64,000 bases of DNA from contig CAJNYU010003695.1 of assembly GCA_905331475.1 (NCBI GenBank), positions 1 to 64,000 of the forward strand, read 5' to 3'. Each line of letters begins with the position of its first letter. The first letter of the stretch is position 1. Shown in pieces: positions 36,643-47,900 of this stretch. Below the pieces are notes generated by a model, which searched no databases, had not been told where the DNA came from, and saw nothing but the letters and a program-made list of their open reading frames with translations. The position numbers were made by a program, and so were the translations under genes. The DNA comes from Rotaria socialis. Taxonomy: Eukaryota; Rotifera; Eurotatoria; Philodinida; Philodinidae.

Positions 36643-36969
36643 TTGGCGTTGCTGGGTGCGAGTATAGCGCGAGTATGCCCATATCGTTCATTTTTTTATA
36701 AGTAGCACCGCTGAAGCGTGGAAACGGCATATAGTGACGTTATCTGGGGGAATAGTGACAATAATTATCGCAATATATTTACGCACTCAGCGTTGCAATA
36801 CCGTCAAAAAATATCACTATAGTGGTTGTATTTTTATTTGCAAAGAAAACATGTTTTTTGCAGTGTGCATTATTATGTTCAAATATTGAATGATGTGACT
36901 GATCAAAATAATTACGACTCACCACGTCACTATATTTCCATGTAACAATTCATTTTCAGTAGTTAAATC

Positions 36970-39180
36970 AAACCAATCCCCAGTGAAAGTACTAGTCCAG
37001 CGAGTACGACTTTGCAGCATGAGTACTCAGATTACTCGAGTGAGTGCTCGATGAATTTTGTGCTTAACTATAGTGATTATGAACGAGGAAAAGAAAATGA
37101 ATCATCACACGATATTAATTTGAATGTGTCTGGTCTAAATATTTTTATTTTTATTTGTATGCACGTTAATTTGTTTTGTTTTAGAAGGAAAACGTTTACT
37201 TCGCTCAAGGACGTACCATTTTCAATCAATGTTACCATAGCTAAGTGATATTAATGAATATTCACCTCGGCATACAGTCTCTAATTTAAGTATAAGTGAC
37301 ATAAAAGGACTGAGTATCTTTCGATATTTTTTTTCAATGATCAAGTTAAGATAATGTGGGAGAAGAACGGTCGTTTCGAGTTATTTATAAATCTTAGATA
37401 CTCAATGTTTCAATTTACTTTTGAATTTTATAGATATAAAGAATGTTGCAACACCGATTCGAATGAAGGGTAGTGGTGATAGAGGCAGGATAGCCAAAAA
37501 GGTTTGTATATTTTCCTAAGGAAGAATATTATTCATCCTTGACATTGTAGACTGGCAACGAACTCGTAATGAATGTTGTCTCACAAGTAATGATGATGCG
37601 CATACAATAAATACAGCATGTAAATATATTATATTTTATTTTTATTATTTATTATATACAATTTTTAGCAACAACAACTGCCTCTACTTCCTGTACTGAT
37701 GCAGAAGCTATGTCATTATCTTCACCAACAACTAATAGTAATTAAAATCTGGCACCAAGAACACCAACATAAAATTATATTTCAAATATCAATGTATGTA
37801 AACGACCAGTTATTGATTCATCTTCACCACCACGAAAAAAAGAAGAATAAATCTAAAAAAGTACAAGGAGGTGATGATACATTATCATCTCATACTCAAC
37901 CCGATGAAGACAATTTCTATAAAATTAATTAAACCAATAAAACTCCTACGTTTAATGGTCGTCGATTAGCTAGTGTTGTTACAATTGATTCTACAATTAA
38001 CAGATCAATGGATAAAGACAGTTGTTCTCAGTCTATGGAACAAAAATACTTTATGCCATTGTTGATCGGTCAAGAGAGATTAGAAATGAAAATGGAATCT
38101 TTATATAATAAACAAATAAATGTTCAAAAAGCTTTAAACAAAAGACAAGTATGGTATTAAAAAATTTGTTTCTTAAAACCACTAAAATCTTTGATCAATT
38201 ACTGTACTCTAAGTTTTATTGATGTGACAGTTAAGTTTAGAATCTAGTTGGGATTGAAGTAATATTTTTATAATTTTATTATAAGCAACTCAGTGAACAT
38301 ATGAAAGAACAAGCACTACTATTACAGTGACTATTTTGTTTGTTTTTCTACAGCCAATATAAATCTTTTCCATTTTTTGCCACTATATCTTTAATATTGA
38401 AGCTTGATCATAAAATGACTCACACTAACAAGAAGCAGCGTTAAAAAATATATAAAAAAGATTAATTAGTTTATTACAAAAACGAAAAAAATGAACTGAT
38501 TAATATATCTGTTAAATGTATTTAATACTATTTTATTCACGAAGGATCATTTAAATGAAAACTTTTCCAACCGTTATCAACACTTTAACAATCAAAAAAC
38601 CTTGTTCTATTTTTATTCTTTTCTTTTTTCATTATTTCGCGCATTGCAATCTCAACTTAAAATCTCATGTGAACTGTGATTGTTATATATGTCTTACTTT
38701 ATTTAGGTACTCATTTCACTGGAAGAACCAGCTAATCTTGACAAAGATGATGCAAGTTTTTCTTCGTTTTTAGTGATTATGATCTTCAATTATCTTATTA
38801 CCTCTTTTTTTATATCTAGATTTTAAAATCATCTGATAATGAATCTGATGTCGATTTACTCAAAATTACTGGAACAAGAGATAAAGCAAATCTTTATGTG
38901 AGAACATTGATACAAGTGATGTATACTATGGAAGAGCTGGCTGCATTACAACCAACTGATACGTATAGTGATAATCGATATAAGTTGATACAAGGTAATA
39001 ATTCAGTTTTTTTCGCCATGTTGCAATCACGATTCTTTATTTTTAGAAGCTCTTCGTTCTAAGTTTAAACTTAGTGATGATCAATTAGAACAAATATTTA
39101 ATGAATGGCTTCGTGAAGTTTTTCTTGCAAAGAGGAGAGTGGCGGTGGCAAAAATAAAACCCATGAAGCACAATGAATAA
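36970..39180 (+). pseudogene. Decayed nuclear-type gene with a BEN-like C-terminus
   Basis: Exon-like pieces on the + strand: 37012-37130 (Ser/Glu-rich), about 37667-38155 (SSPPRKKEE, GGDDTLSSHTQPDEDN, GRRLASVVTIDSTI), about 38820-38995 and 39048-39180. The last two join in phase (donor GTAATA, acceptor TTTTTAG). They encode a helical region, YVRTLIQVMYTMEELAAL then FNEWLREVFLAKRRVAVAKI, that resembles a BEN DNA-binding domain. The middle region has in-frame stops near 37742 and a shift near 37850, so the gene looks dead. The BEN assignment is tentative. Confidence 0.45.
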
Positions 39181-40885
39181 ATTGGTTTTGTACACGAACA
39201 AAAAATTTTTTCTACAGGAATTCTTTTTTTGTTGTTGTTGATATTTATTAAATGTATTTTTTTTATATATTCAAATAAAATTTGGAAGGAGAAAATAATC
39301 ATGGAACTTATCTAGAAATAAGCCTTTCAATATGAACTAGCTAGATCTACTGAGAGTGCGGGCGTACAGAAATACCAAGATAGTGAAATATGTAACGCCA
39401 TAGCGCGCAAATTTGGTTCATATTGCTGTTATATCGCACTATAACAGACATAGTGGAGTGCTAAAAGGGGCCACAGTGCGATCGCAATAGCGGCGATATT
39501 ACGCCACTTTGCAGTCGCTATCGACGACATGGGTGGTCTTTCTCACCGACGAGAACCTCATCCACGTCCATAATCAATGATTATATAATATAATATTAAT
39601 TAAATAGAATAGAATCAAATAAACTTTTTGTATATCTCACTATCAGTTTCATTCTTTATAGTTAGTCAATTCAACAAAAAAACTCATTATCTTTGAGGAA
39701 TTAGCTGCAAGCATTTTATTATGCTTGTGTCTTGTACTGCATGCATCTACCTAGAAGAATCGTTCGGACAATAGGATCCGATCAGATCCCATATAAGAAT
39801 ACAATCTGATTTATGTGAATTCCTATCGGGATGCTACTATCGGACTGTGACGGAATACAACACTTGACTCTGACTATCTTCTCATGTTGACTTGAAGCAC
39901 TAATTAGTACTCAATTAATAAAATATTTTTTCCGTCGAATCCGTTATAGTGATTCTTTGATCAGGAATCTTGTGGGATTTTTTCGGCTGGTTGGATCCGA
40001 TCGGATTCATGCACTTGGTTATACCCACACCCACACCCTGTTTCACTAACATGTTGTCATTCATTTGTATTTTATACTTATTTCAAACAATATATTGACA
40101 TCATCTACACATCTTTGTTATATTTTTTTAAATCTGAATTTTGCCGACTTTTCTTTGTTTGTTGTCAACGCTGATTCAATCTTTTGTTGCAGCTATCATG
40201 TTTAATTATCTGCTCAAAAAATCGAGAAACATGAAATCCAAGTTTATTTTTAATTTTCATTCAGATTCTTTTCTTATTGATTACAATTATATTTTTTATA
40301 CTCACTTTTCACATTAACTCACATCAATCGATGTGAGTATTTTATTGAAAAATAAAAAAAGATTTGGCGATTTAAAATGCTTTTCAATTGACTATATAAT
40401 CATGAAGAAATATTTTATTTTACAAATATATCTGCATAGGCAAAAACATGTAAGTTATTCGTCATATTCAAACTTGAAAATTACCTTCATAGTCCAAGAA
40501 ATGAAATATGAGTTAAATTACTTTCTCAACAATCTTTCGTCACACTCACATGGCAAAATCGCTTTCACACTAGCTACTTATAAGCTAATGACTCTACAAC
40601 TAAGCCCTATATTCCGCATGTCTGGAATTTTATGGCTATAGCTGAAGACGAGAAAAATTGCCGCATTTGATTGCTCTTCAAGAATTCGTCAAAGCAATCA
40701 CAAATGATGTCCCATATATTTAATGTAACTAGAACCCGAGAACAAGAAGAAGAATAGCAAGATTGCAGCTGGTTGTATGCTATACATTCTAGTAGTGTCT
40801 TTGGTTATCATTGCATATCGGTGACTTTGATGAAGTTGATTTTTGAAAACTACCCACAACGAACTGGAAAATAGTTTTTGTTACG
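39181..40885. other. Intergenic; possible GGATCC-rich element remnant
   Basis: No gene. Between 39765 and 40015 the motif GGATCCGATCRGAT occurs near both edges in inverted relation, similar to the GGATCC motifs at 125-175. A C-rich telomere-like motif (ACCCACACCCACACCC) follows at 40023-40038. Confidence 0.35.
40023..40040. repeat. C-rich telomere-like repeat
   Basis: TACCCACACCCACACCCTG contains two and a half phased CCCACA units, with no opposite arm nearby. Confidence 0.45.
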
Positions 40886-40889
40886 GTGT

Positions 40890-42693
40890 TTATAGTCGTG
40901 TTGATATGAATGCTGTGTGACTATTTCCTACATTAGTCATATTATCGATAGTTGCCAAAGTACTTGCTAATGGATCGTACAACTCAGCACTATTTAGAGT
41001 AGCACTGCCATCAGATCCACCAATAACTAATATTTTTCCATCTTTTAATATGGATGCGGCGTGAAAAGCTCGTGCAGTACTCATGCTATCGCCAATCATC
41101 CATGTCCCTGTTGATGGATCAAACAATTCAGTACTATTTAGAGTAAAACGATCATTATATCCACCAGTAACTAACACTTTTCCATTTATTAACACGGCTG
41201 CTCGATGATTATTACGTGTACTATGCATGCTACCAGTAATTGACCAAAGTTCTGTTGATGGATCATACAATTCGGTACCATTACCGTGATATCCACCAGT
41301 AACTAATACTTTTCCATTTGTTAATAAAGATGCTGTGAGATAATCTCGTGTATGATGCATATTACGAGTAGTTTTCCAAATTTCTGTTGATGGATCATAC
41401 AATTCAGCAGTATTCTGCATTGTACCATCACCAAATCCGCCAATAGCTAATACTTTTCCATTTCCCAATACGGTTAACGTGTGTCCATCTCGTGCATTAG
41501 CCATACTACCTGTAGTTGTCCAAATTTCTGTTAATGGATCATACAATTCAGCACTATGTAAAACAATAGTACCATTATATCCACCAGTAACTAATACTTT
41601 TCCAGTTGTTAGTAGAGATGCTGCATGAAAATTTCGTGCATCATTCATACTGCTCGTAACTGTCCAAATTCCTGTTAATGGATCATACAACTCAGCACTG
41701 TTGAGATAAACATCACCGCTATATCCGCCAGTAACTAATACTTTTCCATTTGTTAATACAGTAGCTTCGTGGCCATATCGCGTGTCATTCATACTACCAG
41801 TAACTGTCCAAGTTAATGTTGATGGATCATATAATTCGGCACTTTCTAGAGGATGATCATCGTGGTTATTACCACCAGCAGCTAGCACTTTTCCATTCAC
41901 TAATAAGGATGTTGTATGTTCATCTCGTGCATGATTCATCTTACCGGTATTAGACCATCCTAGAGAGAATTATTCGCACCTATTGACGCATATTCACGAT
42001 TATGTGATCGTGTGTGGAAAATTTAAGATTTTGCAATAGAAGGCTTTTGGAATTTCTTCTAAGAAATCAGAAATGGTATGGTACAATGTAGGTTTTGAAT
42101 TTTTGATAAAGAGTCAATTATGCAGAAAAAAGATCAATTGTGTGTTTATTTTCCATCTGTCATTACATTATTTATAGGAACTCATGGGCTTTCACTTAGG
42201 CGCAGTTTTCTACTGATGATACTTCCCATTGAAAGAAGATACGACTGAGTACATGTAACTGCTTCAAATTTAACATTTTGCGAGGTTAAGAAACTCAATG
42301 ATAAAAAAACTAACCTGACTTTCGAATGGTAGTGGTTGTTGATATTGACGTTGATGTTATCATTTGTGTTGTCGCTGGTGGTGTTGTTGGTGTTGACGTT
42401 GATGTTGTCGTTGGTGTTGTTGGTATTGACGTTGATGTTGTCGTTGGTGTTGTTGGTGTTGACGTTGATGCTGTCATTTGTGTTGTTGTTACTGTAGATT
42501 GCGTTGTAGTAGTGGTGTTGTCTGAGTTTTTTGGAGCAAGAATGACAAATTTTAACAACAGTGAGAGAGTAATTATCAAAATAGTTAAAATTATACAAGA
42601 AATGACGATGATCTTGATCCAACGATGATGCCACCATTTGGGTGGACTTTTGTCTCCCATGACAAATTCGGTGTACGCTATATTTCTATGCAT
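40890..42693 (-). CDS. Membrane-anchored Kelch-type propeller protein (2 exons)
   Basis: Exon 1 (42693-42315) and exon 2 (41959-40890) join in phase through a 355-nt GT-AG intron (GTTAGT...CTCTAG), giving 482 aa. Residues 1-26 are a basic cytoplasmic tail (PPKWWHHRWIK), followed by a 24-residue membrane helix (about 27-50). A Thr/Pro/Ser-rich stalk (to about 125) is built of a 12-residue repeat. Seven Kelch-type repeats of about 48 residues follow, each with LTNGKVLVTGGY, NSAELYDPSTGTWT and SMNxAR. The seven repeats should close into a seven-bladed beta-propeller outside the cell. A second ATG at residue 12 (MGDKSPPKWW) is an alternative start. It is a binding protein by family; no catalytic residues are evident. 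Confidence 0.88.
42335..42500 (-). repeat. 36-bp coding minisatellite in the stalk
   Basis: About three to four tandem 36-bp units encode TPTTPTTTSTS(I/T). The units differ at few positions, which suggests recent length change by slippage or unequal exchange. Confidence 0.8.
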
Positions 42694-42699
42694 ATATAA

Positions 42700-43950
42700 T
42701 ATTCTACAAGAAATATAAAATTACAAACAAATGTTCTCTTCAGCGCCAAAGGTATAGCTGTACTTTTTTTTATCGTTAGATAATAAATTTTGCATACCAG
42801 TATGATATCGCAATATTTAACGTCATCTTGATGTTTTCTTTCATGAAATTTGCTTATCATAGCTCAAGGTATCAAAATCTATAGTTATGCGCGTCATAAA
42901 TTCAATTTGCTTGGAAAAATTATACGAAGAAGTGCGTTCACAATATAACTACAAATAAATTATACACTATCGATTCAAAGAAGTGATTTATTTTTAGATA
43001 GGATCATCTTCTATAACTAATATCAATGCTGTTTATTGTGCTAAAAATCTCAAATATTTGTCCTTCATTCGATAATTAAGTTATTTTTCTACTCGAATAC
43101 ATCTCTGATGTTGAACCAACACCAAGTTTCTTCCAAGCGGCTGCATATAATAGTTAAAATACTCTATTTCGTTCATCGGATTTATAATTCGATTTCATAT
43201 TTAATAAAGGATTCAAAGAGCACATGAGTTAAACTACGTATAAATTCTTCGATTAGAACTAAATCTATTGGAATCTCTTGAGCACTAATGATAATGCTTG
43301 ATATCTTTCATATTTTTTGATAATTTATTGACTGAATAACTCACTAGAAATAAATTAAAGAAATCAACGTATCGATAATTAGGGATGGATTTTTCTTTTT
43401 CCTCTTCTTTAACTTTTAAAAATCACATACGAGAGGAATTGAAGTCATGTGAAGAAAACAACCGTTACTTGACCTTTTAAAATACGCATGTTACGGCAGA
43501 CTACGTTTATAAATCGTCAAACGACACAATCAATTAAGAGTGACAGTTGTAAACCTTTATAAACTTGTGAATTTGCATGGATAGGTATACCAAGTTCTAT
43601 TGCAGCAGGTGACATCTGGCGTTTTATAACGACAAATACGCGACTCCTTGTATGACAAATACTATTCTTGTCTATCGTATCATTTTATGCAGAAGTGTTG
43701 ACCGCGCTTTATTACAATGCGTTTTTTCGTTTTTCTCTAGCTTGACGATCGTCAATGGAAAAAAATCTTTTTATTTTATTTTTATGTGTTTTATTTGCAA
43801 GCAAGTACTAATTCGATAAACAAAGAAAATACTTGAAATGATCGACAGAAAGAATCATATTTGCAAACGTCACGTTCTACTTGATGCTGCGATTAAATCC
43901 TCAGTTGCATTGCTATTAATAGACTGGTACAGGTTGTTCTATATTTTTTA
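42700..43950. other. Intergenic between divergent genes
   Basis: AT-rich 1.25 kb between the 5' ends of the Kelch gene (-) and the membrane-protein gene (+). It should hold both promoters. No specific motif was identified. Confidence 0.45.
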
Positions 43951-43956
43951 CCATAG

Positions 43957-44730
43957 ATGAATCATTCGACACTGTCTATGATTATCAATCATTTAGATCC
44001 AATATTTCGACGTAGTACATACCGCAATAGAGATGTTCTGATATTTGAGTCATTGGATCAGATTTCATGGATTCGAATGATGATGATTCTTCTATGTATT
44101 ACTATTGGAATTGGTACATTCATCGATCTAATCATAAATTGTATTAAATACCGACTTATCTTAAAGCAAACCATACTCCATCGATTATTAGTACCCGTAC
44201 TATTAGTATTAAATATTCTATTTCATGTCGCACATTATTCACATAATATTTACAATCCAGCTGCATATTATGAACCAAAAAAACTTTATTTAAAAATTTT
44301 CTTTACTGAAATGGAACCAACTTTTCTCTTCAATTTTCCACTATCGATTGTATTTATTATTGCAAGTCGAAAACTATTGTTATCGTGTACTATTGGATAT
44401 AATCGATCGATGGCTATGCCAATGATAGTCACTTTATATAGTTTAATGTCAATGATTAGTGGCGGACATTATACGTATGAGCCATTCAAGAATTTTCCAT
44501 TCATATGTCATATGACTATTGCAGGTGAAACGATAATGGCATTTTTCCTCTCGATTATTGCATGGTTTATTCATCTAACAACAAATACAAGTAAATCAAC
44601 GACGTTTACATATAGTCGACTGACGACACAAGAGACTGCAGGCTCGTCTATCCAAAGGTCAATGAAAAAACATCGATCCTTAAAACACAAATCAAGTGAC
44701 AATACATCACTGGATGACGAATCATCTTGA
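43957..44730 (+). CDS. Multi-pass membrane protein of unknown function
   Basis: An intact single-exon ORF of 257 aa starting at an ATG. Hydrophobic segments lie near residues 40-62, 75-95, 115-137, 150-170 and 185-207, so about five membrane helices. A polar, Ser/Thr/Lys-rich tail follows from about 210 (QRSMKKHRSLKHKSSDN), probably cytoplasmic. No family motif is recognised; the helix spacing loosely recalls small receptor-like membrane proteins. It is convergent with the receptor gene, 207 bp away. Confidence 0.7.
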   Translation: MNHSTLSMIINHLDPIFRRSTYRNRDVLIFESLDQISWIRMMMILLCITIGIGTFIDLIINCIKYRLILKQTILHRLLVPVLLVLNILFHVAHYSHNIYNPAAYYEPKKLYLKIFFTEMEPTFLFNFPLSIVFIIASRKLLLSCTIGYNRSMAMPMIVTLYSLMSMISGGHYTYEPFKNFPFICHMTIAGETIMAFFLSIIAWFIHLTTNTSKSTTFTYSRLTTQETAGSSIQRSMKKHRSLKHKSSDNTSLDDESS

Positions 44731-44936
44731 ACTAATCATAGTTGTTCTATTTCTAGCGAGAAAAAAAGTTAATCAAAAGTGTTTCTTGATTATGTGTTAG
44801 TGTTTGTGTATCATTCTCGTTTAAAGAAATAGCTCTAGTTCAAACACTACATGAAATAACCAGCTTATGGTTTCTGTCTTTCTAAACTTTAATAGTTCAA
44901 AATGTTTCTATTATTTTGAATTGCCAGTCAGCCATA

Positions 44937-47900
44937 CTAAACTCGAAATCTTGAAAGAATCGACTGAAATAATTCAGTTTTTCCTATTGCACTTTTGAGA
45001 AATTCTTTTGTGTAGAAACTTGACGGCAGTACATGCAGGAAAAATCCAAGCATATTTGGTACGTAACAAAGTAAATAAGCGATCGTCAACAAGTGTCGTT
45101 GCCAGTTGGTCATCGATGAACAAGCCAAATAAAAGCATAGGGTTGTTTGTGGCAATGCAGAGAAAATGATCACTAATGGGCTTATGTAGAGTTCTTTCTG
45201 AGCGAAAAATTGTTTTTTAAGCATTGCTTCTAAATCACTTCTTAGTCCTATTGCTTTTATTCGGTTTCGTGCTAGAAAAACAATGAGCAGAGTAATTGAA
45301 GCACTTTGCGTGCAGAATGGTATCAGATGATGAAGAGTGACTGCTATACGATGATAGGTTGATATGGTTGAAGAAGGAAAAACCATTGTGCAGATTAGAG
45401 ATGGTTCCACAATGCGTAAATACAATAGTTCGTGCAAGTGCAACAGTAGAACACTGAAGATGGTTAACCCTGTGATGACAATCGCCATTCTTGGTTTGTT
45501 CATAAATGACGAATTAGGAAAGATTATCACACTAAAACGAGCGATAGAGATCCAAGTCATAAGCCAATAGATTGCACGAGTCGAGACGGATAGAAAATAC
45601 GAGATTAATTTGCAGGATATTGTATGAGATGTATTAATTGAAGTCGAGCGGATTACTAAAAGCTTTGCAAAAAGAAAAAACAAAGAAATTTGATTGAGAA
45701 TGGCCACACAGAGCAAATAAATTCCAACACCGAACTTTCTCGGCATTTCTCTTTGAAACGTGAGCAAACTACATGCATTGTTTAAGAGACCGATAAAGAT
45801 AAAAACAGCTAGCAGACAAATATATAAGGTTTGAACCGCTTCTTTACTATCAATAATCAAAGAATCCAGTGTGACACTAAAAGCTTCGTTGTTGAATTCG
45901 CATACACGGCCATAGTGACATTTTGGACACAAACAGATATAATCCGACTGATTATTCAGATGACCTTTAATGCAACGACCATTTGAAAGACACTTCGAAC
46001 ATTGATCGAGCTTCGGATCCAGAATGAAACAAGAAGCTCGAGTGTAGTCTTCATGACACACGCATAGATAAATCCAGTCATGAAAGCATACCAGCTCAGG
46101 CTGTTTTGTAGCATTAATGTATTGGCGGCAAATGTGATGATAACGAAACATTGAAGGAATGTCATCATTCAACGTTGCTGAAAGGAAACGAAATAGGAAT
46201 AAGCTCATATCCGTAAAACAAACAAAAAATAGGTTTTCAATGGTATATATTTACTCATGTTCAATTGTTGGAGGTAGTCTTGAGCTAAAGAGCAATACAA
46301 CGGTTTAGTTGTGACATTGATTGCAGTTACAGATGGTTGAAAGTAGCCGATAAAGTATCGACTCGAGTGTACATCATCGTAAAATTTGAGTAAACAGAGA
46401 GAAGGTGCATATTCTTCGTTATATTGATATCGAATGAATGTTGGCAGACTTGATTGAACTTCTTGATGACGAATTTCAAGCTGCAATGTTTGACGATTGA
46501 TATCGAAAAGTTGCATTGTTGTGACTGACACGATTTCTGTTGAATTTATTCGAATGTTAACAGAAGTTTTCTCATATTCACAACGAGCTCCATAAAACGG
46601 ATCTTGACAAACACATCGGAAATGTGTTTCACCGGTCCAATCATATGTATACAAGCACGTGCCATTGTTTTGGCAACGATCTTTCGGGCAAAAAGAATTC
46701 AGTCGAAGATTACAACGAGGTCCAAATCTATCACGAGGACAAATACACAATGGTCTCTGTATTCCAATATCTTGATCGCGATATCCACCTTTACAAATTG
46801 ACTGTGCCGAGCAATAGACATGGCATTGCTCATTGCGAAATTGACAATGTTTCCCATAGTATCCTTGTTTGCATGAGCAATAGTACGAATTCGTTTTGGA
46901 GAACAGCGGACGGCAGATCGAATTTTTAAGGCAACGATGCTTTCTACAAGAATTAATTGAGATATTAGTATAATCATTTGGAAATCTCAAGATAGTGGCA
47001 AAGCGATACGAAGGTAAGAAATCAAAATAGATCGGATAATCCCAAGCACCCAATTCGGCCATGACATAATTCGCTCGTTGTTCATATAGTTCAAAACGAA
47101 TCGAATACGGATGCTCATAAAGAATTTGATTTCGAGATGCTTGTCTGCCTTGTTTCTCTCTTAAATAACGTTCACTGCGACTGTATAGCAAGTGAAATTT
47201 CTGCTTGACAGGTTCATTTATTTCGAGCCCTGGTTGTACGTAAAATTCATGGAAATCGATTATGTTGTGTTCATGAAGAAGATTGGTAACAATCTTTAGG
47301 ATAGTATTGTTGTCTATTGAATCTTCTAATCGATAATATGAAATATCAAGATGTGTTACAACGGTGACGCGATCACTGTAATATTCACAACGATCTCCAT
47401 AGTAAGAGGGTGGACATAAACATTCAATAGAATTATTAACGTAAACAGCAACTCCTCGATTGCACCAGAAGCTTTCGCGTAATAATGAGTTGGATTCGTT
47501 CTTTGTTTTATTCATCTGTGCAATGCGACGATGCAGTTGAAATTTTTTATTGGAATTAATTTGCGAAGGATTTGCGGATAGCAACGTATGTTGCAGTCGT
47601 GGATACGTAGGAATGTGGAAATCAAGCGTTTTTTCCACCTCCAATGTGTGTTTTCCCTGTCGATAGTAGGATTTTGCGAAATTACTCGATACTCTCGGAC
47701 ACCAAAATTCATCTTCACCGTATGGGCAATCTAAGGAACCATCACATCTACCACCTTTGAAGCATTGTTCACCATTAAGACACACAGCATCCATCGGTGC
47801 ACTGCAGTTAAGTATATTCGAACGATAAAAGCAGAGGGGTTGATCGTCACCTCCTTTGCATCGAACATCGCAAAGAAAAGCATTGTCAATGCAATGCCAT

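Noticed and set aside
39765-40020. GGATCC-rich pair as another tandem-ended element
   Set aside because: The motif is itself palindromic, so inverted matches are expected; no duplication flanks it.
42326-42628. Val/Asp-rich open frame on the + strand
   Set aside because: Shadow of the Thr-rich stalk of the Kelch gene on the other strand.
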